DNA of 64,000 nt from Hafnia alvei (GTDB lineage: Bacteria > Pseudomonadota > Gammaproteobacteria > Enterobacterales > Enterobacteriaceae): assembly GCF_034424155.1 (NCBI RefSeq), contig NZ_CP139992.1:2186012-2250011 (forward strand). The letters run 5' to 3'. The notes under the pieces were generated by a model. The model made no database searches. It was given only the letters and a program-made list of their open reading frames with translations, and was not told where the DNA came from. The translations under genes and the position numbers were made by a program. Each line of letters opens with the position of its first letter. Position 1 is the first letter of the stretch. Positions 1 through 7,430 of this stretch are shown in pieces.

Positions 1-18
1 GATTCTTATCATTTTGGT

Positions 19-46
19 AGGGAACCCATCAGGGTTCCCTTTTTTA
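19..46 (+). terminator. Rho-independent terminator of a gene upstream of the window
   Basis: A perfect 9-bp stem (AGGGAACCC at 19-27, GGGTTCCCT at 32-40) with a 4-nt loop is followed by a run of T on the plus strand. There is no matching A run on the left, so it ends transcription entering from the left. It sits just beyond the end of the minus-strand yebQ fragment. Confidence 0.8.
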
Positions 47-54
47 TGCGTATT

Positions 55-579
55 TTACTGAGAGACTGGTTTCGGTTGGCGAATGCGTAAGCTGCTGACA
101 ATCGCGGCACAAAGGGCAAATAGGGCACCCAGCAGTAATGACGAGTGCGTACCCAGATCGCCAAACAGATTGAACATCAGCGCCACCAGCGCGGCTCCGC
201 TGGTTTGCCCCAGCAGGCGAGCAGTTCCTAGCATCCCACTGGCACCACCGCTACGATGACGCGGCGCAGAAGAGATCATGGTGTGGTTGTTCGGTGATTG
301 GAAAATGCCAAAACCCGCACCACAGAGTGCCATTCGCCAGATGATATCGATGTTCGTTGGATCTGAAGGCAGCAATGCCAGCGACAGCAACCCAATGGCG
401 AACAGCATTAAGCCAATACTCCCCAACAGTCCAGCGTTAAAGCGCTCAAGCAAACGCCCAGCAATCGGAGCCATTATCATGGTGGCGATAGGCCAAGGCG
501 TAAGCAGTAGACCGGTCATCACTTCTGTTTTGCCAAGTACCGTTTGCAGGAAAAACGGTAACGAAACGAATGCCAGCAT
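55..579 (-). pseudogene. yebQ: 3' fragment of yebQ (MFS drug-efflux-type transporter)
   Basis: This is the C-terminal part of a 14-helix DHA2-type major facilitator, matching roughly residues 285 to 457 of E. coli YebQ from memory. Recognisable segments are LLLTPWP near residue 25, GAGFGIFQSPNN near residue 88 and GGASGMLGTARLLGQ near residue 111. Immediately upstream of the first methionine the reading frame meets a stop (TCA on the plus strand at 580-582) and similarity ends abruptly. The matching N-terminus lies at 3859-4023, so this is one half of a gene split by foreign DNA. About 230 middle residues are missing altogether, so it cannot encode a working transporter. Its divergent neighbour beyond the insert is kdgR, as in E. 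coli. Confidence 0.88.
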
Positions 580-902
580 TCAAGAACGAGGCTGTGTTGG
601 GTGTACTCAGATCGCGGTCTAATAAGAAGCCTCCTGTTGCTAGTTATTACCCGCAGGTGATACCACTTGAGCTATGGAACTAGGTGACGAAGCGTTAGTT
701 TGCTGCAGCAACAAATATCTTCCGTGGGTATATTGACTGTTAGTGCTGCAACCGTCGAATGACAATCAACGGAGTAAGACCAGATTTCACAGGATCTATC
801 GCATGTCGCAGTGCTCGAATTGGACTATGTACCGCGCTCACTTACTCGATGATGACGTGTGAATATGCTGTCATTGGTTGCATGTTTGTTCATTTGGTAA
901 AG

Positions 903-1464
903 GTGGGACTGAATACTGGTGTGAGTGACAGTATCTCTAAGTTGACAATCGAACGTGACGCGCTTCTTCTGGAACTGGCCAACTATACCGCATCCATTGT
1001 AACAGCATCAGTAAGTGTCATAGCGCTTCTGGTTGGAAATCTGGATAAAGCAACTCAACGCCTCGGTAAAGTCACTGAGAGATCCAGCAGCTACAGCAGC
1101 AGGTGAAGAAGATCAGCAAGTTCAGTCTTGAAGGATTGGATCTTACAGTGAAGATCGACCGTTAAAAAGCTCGTGACATCATCCCCGGCCACATCGCGAA
1201 GATTTTCTTGAACACAAAGACGAAGACGGGTGATGTCCGGCTTCGTAATGGTAATGCTGTTATCGGTTTCGACCTTGAGAATCCATCACCAAACCTCGTT
1301 ACTCTTAACGTGTGGTTGATGGTTCTGACTTTCGTACTCAGGAGATTGAAGAAGTCACTGGGCAGAAATTGCCATTGGTGTTTGTCGCAGGTTCAAGCAA
1401 GGAAGCCAAACAGCAGAACTTTGAAGGTTGGCCTGAAGTAGAAATCCGGTTATCCAAATTCTGA
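903..1464 (+). pseudogene. Decayed gene of unknown function
   Basis: Protein-like sequence can be followed through three frames. It runs from a stretch containing SISKLTIERDALLLELANY to GKVTE, shifts frame near 1090 into QQLQQQVKKISKF and GLDLTVKID, meets a stop at 1163-1165, continues in the same frame as ARDIIPGHIAKIFLNTK, then shifts again near 1310 into VDGSDFRTQEIEEVTGQKL and ends at the TGA at 1462-1464. The N-terminal part looks like a hydrophobic or coiled-coil helix. I do not recognise the family. Two frameshifts plus a nonsense codon in otherwise coherent sequence show a dead gene rather than non-coding DNA. The start boundary is approximate. Confidence 0.5.
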
Positions 1465-1479
1465 CGAGGATAAGCAACC

Positions 1480-1650
1480 ATGAGCAGCGATTTTGACGAG
1501 TACGCACAGATGATGGATATGAATACACGTAATCTACAGAAATGGATTGATATGCTTTGTAAAAAAGAAGAGAAAATACCGTATCAACTCACTGAAAGAA
1601 CTGTGTGCACAGATGAACGTGGTGATCGTTTCGTTATGGATGACCGCTAA
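1480..1650 (+). CDS. Small acidic protein of unknown function, 56 aa
   Basis: The ATG at 1480 has a GAGGA ribosome site about 9 nt upstream and follows the stop of the decayed gene by 15 nt, as if it were the next gene of the same transcript. The product begins MSSDFDEYAQMMDM and ends FVMDDR. It is hydrophilic, has no membrane segment, and contains an amphipathic stretch around residues 15 to 33. I do not recognise it. A small partner or adaptor of the gene ahead is possible, but nothing in the sequence proves that. With its neighbour dead it may be a relic. Confidence 0.45.
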   Translation: MSSDFDEYAQMMDMNTRNLQKWIDMLCKKEEKIPYQLTERTVCTDERGDRFVMDDR

Positions 1651-1929
1651 AGAATTTACTTCGAGGATGAAGACGAGTGATGTTTAACAGGATCTCATAA
1701 AAAGATCTGTTTAAGAGAAGAGGAAGGGAACTGTTAAGTGAAAACCCACTTATTATAGATTCACATGTTGTCAAGTATCCGTGCAATTATGATCTGTTAT
1801 AACATAGAAAATCATTATTCTATTTTGTAATGATGATTTAAACGCTCTCAGAAGATCTCTGTGAGGCGACGTATCGGACATGGTAGGGAAGAGATCTCTT
1901 CTCACAATGGGATATAGCATGCTTCTCGC

Positions 1930-2259
1930 TCAGTCGTAAAGCCAGACCCCCGCTTTTGCAGACTCAATGATCATCTCTATGGTAAGCGGTTTGATATCAG
2001 GTTCTGGTGATGGTCGTTTTTGCCAGAATGGGTATTCGTATTCGAAGTAGTTTCTTCCATCAAATCCAGAATGCTCTATGTTGAAATGTTCGAACACGTC
2101 AGTCAGGAAGTCATGTGCATCTTCTGGTAGAAACTGGAAATCGGCAGAGAGAGTCCATTCCTTCGTGGCCTGCTTCAGTTCAGGTCTATACCATCGTTTG
2201 CGAATCGGGTAACGTTCCATAATGTACCCGATAACCTCTGTTTCATAATCCCTATCCAT
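1930..2259 (-). CDS. DUF1493 family protein, possible immunity partner
   Basis: The C-terminal half carries the family hallmarks: FNIEHSGFDGRNYF followed by EYEYPFW, then KPLTIEMIIESAKAGVWLYD at the very end, the typical DUF1493 closing motif. The protein is small (109 aa from this start) and soluble. The ATG at 2259 shares one base with the stop of the gene ahead (TGATG), which suggests translational coupling; a GTG 15 nt further upstream is the alternative but has no ribosome site. DUF1493 proteins often sit directly behind the kind of membrane protein found here, next to hcp genes (recalled, not searched). An immunity role is inference from position only. Confidence 0.7.
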   Translation of the reverse strand: MDRDYETEVIGYIMERYPIRKRWYRPELKQATKEWTLSADFQFLPEDAHDFLTDVFEHFNIEHSGFDGRNYFEYEYPFWQKRPSPEPDIKPLTIEMIIESAKAGVWLYD

Positions 2260-2726
2260 CAGAAGGAAGTCCACTGTATACGATCGGATGGTCTTGCTAT
2301 GAGATTGTATTTGTCACGGGTACGTTTGGCGACAAGCTGAACGGTGATGATTAATTCAGCGTACCCTACAAACGGAAGCCAGCGGCCTAAGAAGGTTGCA
2401 ATCTTATTTGTGGGAACCATCTTGAGTTTCGACAGTTTACCCATAGGTGCACTTGGTCTCAGTCCGAACGGGAAACGAGCATCTTTGAGAATCTTTCTTG
2501 AAACTATAGATGCAACGCTTGTCCCTGGCGTATTCGTTGCTGCTGAGAGTTTCCCTGAAACAGGGATTAAAGGTTGTCCTATCAGAACCATGCTGACACC
2601 TTCCGTTGTCATGCCTAATGTGTCTGCAAGCAGTTCAATGAAGATCAGATCAAACAGTTCACCAGGTGTCACATTGGGGTGTCCGTGATAAAAGTATGTT
2701 CCATTCGTTTCTTCAGTGGTGTCCAT
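2259..2726 (-). CDS. Putative type VI-associated cargo protein with membrane-active C-terminus
   Basis: A 155-residue protein with a Gly/Pro-rich middle (GTSVASIVSRKILKDARFPF, about residues 68 to 87) and a C-terminal stretch NKIATFLGRWLPFVGYAELI (about 107 to 126), predicted as one hydrophobic hairpin or pre-toxin-type segment. The SRKILKDARFPFG and LGRW-P-GY patterns resemble small proteins next to hcp genes in Salmonella and other enterics, as I recall them. It begins 45 nt after the end of the hcp pseudogene and runs into the DUF1493 gene, giving the order hcp, cargo, possible immunity. AGGAA and GGAG lie just before the ATG. Toxicity is not shown by sequence; a phage-derived membrane protein is the alternative. 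Confidence 0.55.
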   Translation of the reverse strand: MDTTEETNGTYFYHGHPNVTPGELFDLIFIELLADTLGMTTEGVSMVLIGQPLIPVSGKLSAATNTPGTSVASIVSRKILKDARFPFGLRPSAPMGKLSKLKMVPTNKIATFLGRWLPFVGYAELIITVQLVAKRTRDKYNLIARPSDRIQWTSF

Positions 2727-2771
2727 TTCCTAATACTCCGTTGTTAAGCTCTTAGGCGCTCGTTCCATGCG

Positions 2772-3153
2772 TCAGAGAAGGTGATTGTTGTTATTGTCAC
2801 CTAGTGTAGCGATTGAAGGTAAGACCGAAACAATGCGAACACCTTCAAGCAATATATTGAAATACTCAACTTCCTGATAAGCATCGTTGGTCTTGTAGAA
2901 TTTAAACTCTACTTTCTCCAGAGATTGACCTGTGGCAACGGCTTATAAAGATATGTCTGGAGTAGTCGAACTCTTTCACGATCGGCAGTGGTGAGTGTAT
3001 ACGCTTGCCTGTGAGTATAGAAAGGTTGTGCTGGAAGCCTTTGAACTTAATTGAGAACTCACGGTTCTGAACGCCACAGCCATCTTTAATGAATGCGCTA
3101 CCGTCATCATACGGCCACATATTGCCTGATATTGCTATTTCCTGATCTCTCAT
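2772..3153 (-). pseudogene. hcp: hcp-type type VI secretion tube gene with a single-base frameshift
   Basis: The first 67 or so residues read as an Hcp hexamer-tube protein: GNMWPYDDGSAFIKD, REFSIKFKGFQHN, LTGKRIHSPLPIVKEFDYS. The frame then fails near 2955. One base over, it continues exactly as an Hcp should, with AVATGQSLEKVEFKFYKTND, QEVEYFNILLEGVRIVSV and a stop at 2772-2774. Adding one A in the TTTATAAGCC stretch restores the usual tyrosine-lysine and a full-length protein of about 127 aa. Hcp forms the secreted inner tube and carries effectors inside its ring. There is no type VI structural cluster in this window, so it is an orphan copy. A sequencing error in this A run is the alternative to true decay. 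Confidence 0.8.
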
Positions 3154-3298
3154 GATTGTTATGGAAATAAAACCATCAGGAAGTCTAAAGATTCCGGGGT
3201 GATTAGTAAACGTATAATTGTAACCAAGTTATTGAATTTAATGATACTTAAATCAAATTTAAACTGTGGTGAAACTGCAGTTATGGAGGGGTTTTATT

Positions 3299-3577
3299 GT
3301 GACGAAAGAGTTCACTGATCTGGATTTTGAGAACTACATCAAGGTTGAGCATGGTTATCTGATACTTCCTGAGCCAGATGAAAGTTCCTTTGTTTCAAAC
3401 CTGAGTGTTGAGGGTTTTGCGAGGATAGATGCAGCAGCACGATATAAGCCTTGCTTGCAGCAGATGATCGATGTGTTTAAAGAACAACATGTCTATGGTA
3501 TTAGAATACTCATCATTAAGTGTTTGCTTGATAATATGCAGAAGTTGGAAGTGCTGCTTGAAACAACGAATGATTGA
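3299..3577 (+). CDS. Protein of unknown function, 92 aa
   Basis: I place the start at the GTG at 3299 because a strong GGAGGGG ribosome site lies 7 nt upstream; an upstream start in the same frame at 3266 has none. The product begins TKEFTDLDFENYIKVEHGY, is acidic and soluble, and has a predicted helical C-terminal half ending KLEVLLETTND. No family was recognised. It is divergent from hcp and convergent with the unknown gene end fused to yebQ. It could be a further immunity-type small protein of the island, but that is speculation. Confidence 0.45.
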   Translation: MTKEFTDLDFENYIKVEHGYLILPEPDESSFVSNLSVEGFARIDAAARYKPCLQQMIDVFKEQHVYGIRILIIKCLLDNMQKLEVLLETTND

Positions 3578-3648
3578 CTTTTCAGTGTTAAAGAATGAAC
3601 CACTTAACAGGTTTTTTAAGACTTCTATTAAGTTGTATTCAGTTTTGG

Positions 3649-4023
3649 CTATTTATCTAAGGCAAGCATGGCTTCACAGCCACCATTTACCCATGCCATC
3701 GAATAGTAAAACTGACCTGACATATTGTCAGGGGCATAATTTGCTTCTGCCCTCATGTTTTGGAGTTTCTGGGTGTAATTAGCGAGAAGGGCATACACGA
3801 AACGATCAGCATTAGAGGACATCTTTGCTACAGCGTCGAGATTACCGCCAATCTTACCCCACACCGACGTTGCGGCAGAGGCGTTAAGATCGCGGGCAAT
3901 AGTAGGAAGGGCGACGTTAGCAATAGCGCCATCAAGTACCGCGACGGTGATACCGAGTGCAATGGCTAAAATTGCGCCGTATCGTTGAGGCAGTGGAACG
4001 CCATCAGTTGTGGTTGATTTCAT
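3649..4023 (-). pseudogene. yebQ: 5' fragment of yebQ fused in frame to the end of an unknown gene
   Basis: Residues 1 to 55 are the YebQ N-terminus, with PLPQRYGAILAIALGIT, the helix-1 motif AVLDGAIANVALPTIARDL and the SVW triplet that normally precedes helix 2. After the Trp codon at 3859-3861 the sequence switches to an unrelated, hydrophilic C-terminus (GKIGGNLDAVAK to EAMLALDK) from the island. The junction keeps the frame, so a 124-residue chimera with a single membrane helix could be made, but it cannot transport. The promoter of yebQ opposite kdgR seems intact. I do not recognise the fused tail; Ala/Asn-rich text such as RAEANYAPDNMSGQFYYS suggests the end of a small effector or immunity protein, without proof. 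Confidence 0.8.
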
Positions 4024-4196
4024 TCGGCAACAATCGTTAAGAGTTTATTAGTCAGTGGCGGAACTATAACTTTTATTACCACTTGAGACTACCGTCACAT
4101 TTAGCTTTGTTTGTAACAAAGGATCTAGCGTGCGGAAACGGTTAACCACCTGATTACCCTGTTTAACAGGCTGTATTTCGGTAGCTGTTCCTTTTA

Positions 4197-4219
4197 TAAT
4201 GAAACATAGGTTCGATTTA
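4197..4219. promoter_or_regulatory. Candidate KdgR operator in the yebQ/kdgR intergenic region
   Basis: TAATGAAACATAGGTTCGAT resembles the KdgR consensus (AAATGAAAC, short spacer, GTTTCATTT): the left half is nearly exact, the right half has mismatches. It lies about 27 nt before the kdgR start, where it could serve autoregulation or control of the divergent transporter gene. Inferred from pattern only. Confidence 0.35.
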
Positions 4220-4245
4220 ATCATCTGATAGGGTAAAGAAATACA

Positions 4246-5034
4246 ATGTCAACAGATATAGATAAACAACCCGATTCGGTCTCTTCTGTACTTAAAGTGT
4301 TTGGGATTTTACAAGCGCTCACCGAAGAGCGCGAAATAGGCATCACTGAGCTGTCCCAGCGCGTCATGATGTCGAAAAGCACCGTCTATCGTTTTCTGCA
4401 AACCATGAAGTCTCTCGGCTATGTTTCGCAGGAGAGTGAATCAGAGAAATACTCACTCACGCTCAAACTGTTTGAACTGGGCGCGCACGCTTTACAAAAC
4501 GTCGATTTAATCCGCAGCGCTGATATTGAAATGCGTGAGCTTTCACGTTTAACCCGTGAAACTATTCACCTTGGCGCTTTGGATGAAGATGGGATTGTCT
4601 ACATTCATAAAATTGACTCAATGTACAACCTGCGTATGTATTCGCGCATTGGTCGTCGTAATCCGCTGCACACCACTGCGATTGGCAAAGTGCTGCTGGC
4701 TTGGCGCGATCGTAGTGAAGCAGAAGAAATCATCAGTCAGATTGAGTTTAAGCGTAGCACCGATAAAACGATCCTCACTCCAGAAGCGTTGCTGGCGGCG
4801 CTTGATGTGGTGAAAGAGCAAGGCTTTGGTGAAGATATCGAAGAACAGGAAGAAGGGCTGCGCTGTATCGCTGTACCTGTTTTCGACCGCTTTGGCGTGG
4901 TGATTGCTGGGCTGAGTATTTCATTCCCTACGATCCGCTTCTCAGAAGATGCTAAACACGAATACGTGAAGATGCTGCATACCGCAGCGCGTAATATTTC
5001 TGAGCAGCTGGGCTATCACGATTATCCGTTCTAA
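4246..5034 (+). CDS. kdgR: IclR-family repressor of hexuronate/pectin catabolism genes
   Basis: A 262-aa protein, close to the 263 aa of E. coli KdgR. The N-terminal winged helix covers about residues 10 to 70, with ITELSQRVMMSKSTVYRFLQ as the helix-turn-helix. The C-terminal IclR effector domain (about 80 to 255) contains RNPLHTTAIGKVLLAW and GLRCIAVPVFDRFG, the typical ligand-pocket segments that bind 2-keto-3-deoxygluconate. In enterobacteria KdgR represses the kdgT/kdgK/eda and pectinolysis genes. It is divergent from yebQ, the standard arrangement, which confirms that the yebQ remnants are native. It ends at a bidirectional terminator facing tcyP. Confidence 0.93.
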   Translation: MSTDIDKQPDSVSSVLKVFGILQALTEEREIGITELSQRVMMSKSTVYRFLQTMKSLGYVSQESESEKYSLTLKLFELGAHALQNVDLIRSADIEMRELSRLTRETIHLGALDEDGIVYIHKIDSMYNLRMYSRIGRRNPLHTTAIGKVLLAWRDRSEAEEIISQIEFKRSTDKTILTPEALLAALDVVKEQGFGEDIEEQEEGLRCIAVPVFDRFGVVIAGLSISFPTIRFSEDAKHEYVKMLHTAARNISEQLGYHDYPF

Positions 5035-5054
5035 TTAATCGCGGATAGGAAATA

Positions 5055-5083
5055 TAAAAGGGAGCCAATGGCTCCCTTTTTTG
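5055..5083. terminator. Bidirectional terminator between kdgR and tcyP
   Basis: A 10-bp stem AAAGGGAGCC/GGCTCCCTTT with a 3-nt loop has A on the left and T on the right, so it can end kdgR (plus) and tcyP (minus). Confidence 0.85.
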
Positions 5084-5101
5084 TCTATTAAGCGAGCTTA
5101 C

Positions 5102-6493
5102 TTACTGATGTGCCAGCTCGGCTTCTTCTTCAGAATCAAACACGCTCTTATCCGTTTGACGTAGGATTTGGCTGGTGATAGTGCCTGCCGCCATTGAACC
5201 ATTCACGTTCAACGCGGTGCGTCCCATATCAATCAGCGGTTCTACAGAGATAAGCAGCGCCACTAACGTAACCGGTAATCCCATCGCCGGTAAGACGATC
5301 AGTGCGGCAAATGTTGCACCGCCGCCAACGCCCGCAACACCTGCGGAGCTCACGGTGACAATACCCACCAGCGTCGCAATCCACAGCGGATCGAGCGGGT
5401 TAATCCCGACGGTTGGCGCAACCATCACCGCCAACATTGCGGGATAAAGCCCCGCACAACCGTTCTGACCAATCGTAGCACCGAAGGATGCTGAGAAACT
5501 GGCGATAGATTCAGGTACGCCGATACGGAGGGTTTGTGCTTCCACGTTCAATGGAATGCTGGCCGCGCTAGAACGGCTGGTGAAGGCGAATGTCAGAACC
5601 GGCCAGACTTTGCGGAAGAATTTTATTGGGTTAATACCGGTGAACGACAGCAGTAAACCGTGCACCACAAACATGATCGCCAAGCCAAGATAGGACGCAA
5701 CCACGAAGCTACCTAGCTTGATGATGTCGTGCATGTTTGAACCAGCAACCACCTTAGTCATCAGCGCCAGTACGCCGTAGGGCGTCAGCTTCATGATTTG
5801 GCGAACTAATTTCATTACCAGCGATTGTAAAGTGTCGATAGCGGTTAGAACGCGCTTACCTTTAACTTCATCATCTTTCAGCAGCTGCAGCGCCGCGGTT
5901 CCCAAAATTGCCGCAAAAATAACTACGCTGATAATAGACGTAGGGCTTGCGCCGGTTAGGTCGGCAAACGGGTTTTTAGGGATGAACGACAGCACCAGTT
6001 GAGGAACGCTCAGATCCGAGACTTTGCTGGCATAGTTGGTATTGATTGCTGCCAGGCGTGCGGTTTCTTGTACGCCTTGAACTAAACCTTCCGCCGTTAA
6101 GCCAAACAGGTTAGTCACAAACACCCCAACCAACGCCGCGATCATTGTGGTGAACAGCAGAGTGCCGATAGAAAGGAAGCTGATTTTTCCCAGCGATGAC
6201 GCATTGTGCAGTTTAGCCACGGCGCTCAAGATAGACACGAGTACCAGCGGCATGACGATCATTTGTAGCAGCTGTACGTAGCCGTTTCCAACGATATTAA
6301 ACCAGCTAATTGAATCTTTGAGTACCGGATTGTCTGAACCGTAAACCAGCTGCAGCCCTAAACCAAACAGGACACCCATAAATAAGCCCACTAAAACTTT
6401 TTTAGCGAGGCTCCATTTTGTACGACGTGTCTGCGCCAGCAGCAATAATAATGCTACAAACACCAGCACGTTAATCACGAGCGGTAGGTTCAT
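5102..6493 (-). CDS. tcyP: L-cystine:cation symporter TcyP
   Basis: A DAACS-family inner-membrane carrier that brings in cystine for sulphur supply. Typical segments are [19 protein letters not shown] (about 60 to 78), [16 protein letters not shown] (hairpin loop, about 300) and [19 protein letters not shown] near 395. From the ATG at 6493 the protein has 463 aa, the length of E. coli TcyP (YdjN), starting [16 protein letters not shown], with GGAG 10 nt upstream. An ATG four codons earlier (6505) is possible but aligns less well. In E. coli the gene answers to CysB; I did not identify a CysB site in the 230-bp upstream region. Convergent with kdgR. Confidence 0.93.
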   Translation of the reverse strand: MNLPLVINVLVFVALLLLLAQTRRTKWSLAKKVLVGLFMGVLFGLGLQLVYGSDNPVLKDSISWFNIVGNGYVQLLQMIVMPLVLVSILSAVAKLHNASSLGKISFLSIGTLLFTTMIAALVGVFVTNLFGLTAEGLVQGVQETARLAAINTNYASKVSDLSVPQLVLSFIPKNPFADLTGASPTSIISVVIFAAILGTAALQLLKDDEVKGKRVLTAIDTLQSLVMKLVRQIMKLTPYGVLALMTKVVAGSNMHDIIKLGSFVVASYLGLAIMFVVHGLLLSFTGINPIKFFRKVWPVLTFAFTSRSSAASIPLNVEAQTLRIGVPESIASFSASFGATIGQNGCAGLYPAMLAVMVAPTVGINPLDPLWIATLVGIVTVSSAGVAGVGGGATFAALIVLPAMGLPVTLVALLISVEPLIDMGRTALNVNGSMAAGTITSQILRQTDKSVFDSEEEAELAHQ

Positions 6494-6738
6494 CCCAATC
6501 TCCATCCCATTTCTAATATATGTTTTTATACGTTTCTGCGTGCCCTAAGGACGCCGAGGCCTCGTTGGGCTCGTGCGGCCTATGCTAAAACGTGATTATC
6601 TTAATCAATGCTATATATGCTAACAGCACCATACGCGTGATGCTTATATCCAAAATGAATTTATTATAATTTTTGCAGCGAGTTTGTGTGCTAAACAGTC
6701 AAAACGAAGGGTTTGTAACCAAAGCAGTGTGATTTGCA

Positions 6739-7281
6739 TCATAATTTATGACTTACGTATCTGAGCAAATCGTAAAAAGGCATTAAATCGCCGCCCCAAT
6801 AGAGGGCATAGCCGACAAGAGACATGCACAAGATCCGCTCTAGCTGATTGCCTTTCTGAGAATTGAGTATCGGTAACCGGAAACGCCATCGAATGGGCCA
6901 CAGTAAAGGAACACCGGCGGGGGTGAGCATATCGGCAAGCAGATGGCTTAGGTATCCGATCACCATGGCGTGCATGGCATCGACGGGTATTCCCAGATAG
7001 CTCGGCATTTCACAGTTCAACAGAAAAATGCCGCCGATGACCGCCAGCAGGCTATGTGTAAAACCGCGATGGCCAAACATGCGGGCGATAGGTGACGACA
7101 GCCATTTAAGACGCTGGCCAAGCACCGATTTTGGGTGGTCGATATCTGGCCATAGGCAGGTGAGTAACGCGCCGGGGATGATATGCCACCAGTCGCCATG
7201 GGCGAGCGCAGGCGTCAATTCCGCTTTTTTAGCGAAAATGGCACAAGCGACAGAAAAAATAAGATGGCCTTCCGCCGTCAT
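6739..7281 (-). CDS. ydjM: SOS-controlled inner-membrane metal-dependent hydrolase YdjM
   Basis: A DUF457/YdjM-family membrane protein of 180 aa from the ATG at 7281 (MTAEGHLIFSVACAIFAKK). Putative metal-binding motifs are present: DIDHPKSVLGQRLKW near 50, GHRGFTHSLLAV near 75 and YLSHLLADMLTPAGVPLLWP near 115. A longer reading from 7320 would run through the LexA box, so the short start is preferred; E. coli YdjM also starts MTAEGH. The family's reaction is not established. Two LexA-like sites lie directly upstream, so induction by DNA damage is expected as in E. coli. Confidence 0.88.
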   Translation of the reverse strand: MTAEGHLIFSVACAIFAKKAELTPALAHGDWWHIIPGALLTCLWPDIDHPKSVLGQRLKWLSSPIARMFGHRGFTHSLLAVIGGIFLLNCEMPSYLGIPVDAMHAMVIGYLSHLLADMLTPAGVPLLWPIRWRFRLPILNSQKGNQLERILCMSLVGYALYWGGDLMPFYDLLRYVSHKL

Positions 7282-7301
7282 GATAAAACTCGCCGAGGGT
7301 A

Positions 7302-7317
7302 CTGGTAATTTATCCAG
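7302..7317. promoter_or_regulatory. LexA box of ydjM (proximal)
   Basis: CTG-N10-CAG is seen on either strand (CTGGATAAATTACCAG on the minus strand), 20 nt before the ydjM start. The two CTG/CAG arms are exact; the AT-rich core fits the LexA consensus. Confidence 0.65.
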
Positions 7318-7372
7318 CATATCGGAGTTTTCGCAGGAAGCAAGAGGTGACAGCGTAACAGATGACTGTTTG

Positions 7373-7388
7373 CTGTATAAATATACAT
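7373..7388. promoter_or_regulatory. Second, weaker LexA-like site upstream of ydjM
   Basis: CTGTATAAATATACAT matches the LexA consensus CTGTATATATATACAG except for the last arm base and the core order. E. coli ydjM also has two boxes. The site lies about 90 nt before the start and abuts the hxpB terminator. Confidence 0.45.
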
Positions 7389-7413
7389 AAAACGGAGCCT
7401 AAGGCAGGCTCCG
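7387..7413 (-). terminator. Terminator of hxpB
   Basis: On the minus strand CGGAGCCT/AGGCTCCG (8 bp, 5-nt loop) is followed by TTTTAT, 18 nt beyond the hxpB stop codon. Confidence 0.75.
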
Positions 7414-7430
7414 TATGGTTTTAACGTTGA

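Larger units (their letters stand above)
580..3858. mobile_element. Foreign segment replacing the middle of yebQ (type VI cargo-like island, decayed)
   Basis: Between the two yebQ fragments lie about 3.3 kb with no yebQ similarity, visibly richer in A+T than the flanks. It contains an hcp pseudogene, a putative cargo protein with a DUF1493 partner, a small gene, a frameshifted unknown gene and the 3' end of another unknown gene fused to the yebQ start. I found no integrase, transposase, terminal inverted repeat or target duplication at the borders near 580 and 3858. Because yebQ also lost about 690 bp, a deletion-insertion or allele-exchange event fits better than simple transposition. Stretches 580-900 and 1651-1929 hold no gene I can support. 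Confidence 0.7.

Noticed and set aside
278-622. Plus-strand reading opposite the yebQ fragment
   Set aside because: It mirrors a clear MFS coding frame on the minus strand and has no ribosome site or family similarity.
2344-2688. Plus-strand reading opposite the cargo candidate
   Set aside because: Antisense shadow; the minus strand has the better start site and family-like motifs.
3471-3782. Plus-strand reading overlapping the 92-aa gene and the chimera end
   Set aside because: Cys/Ser/Leu-rich out-of-frame text without a start site; it overlaps two better-supported genes.
580-3858. Prophage or insertion sequence in yebQ
   Set aside because: No integrase, transposase, terminal inverted repeats, att-like duplication or phage structural gene was seen.
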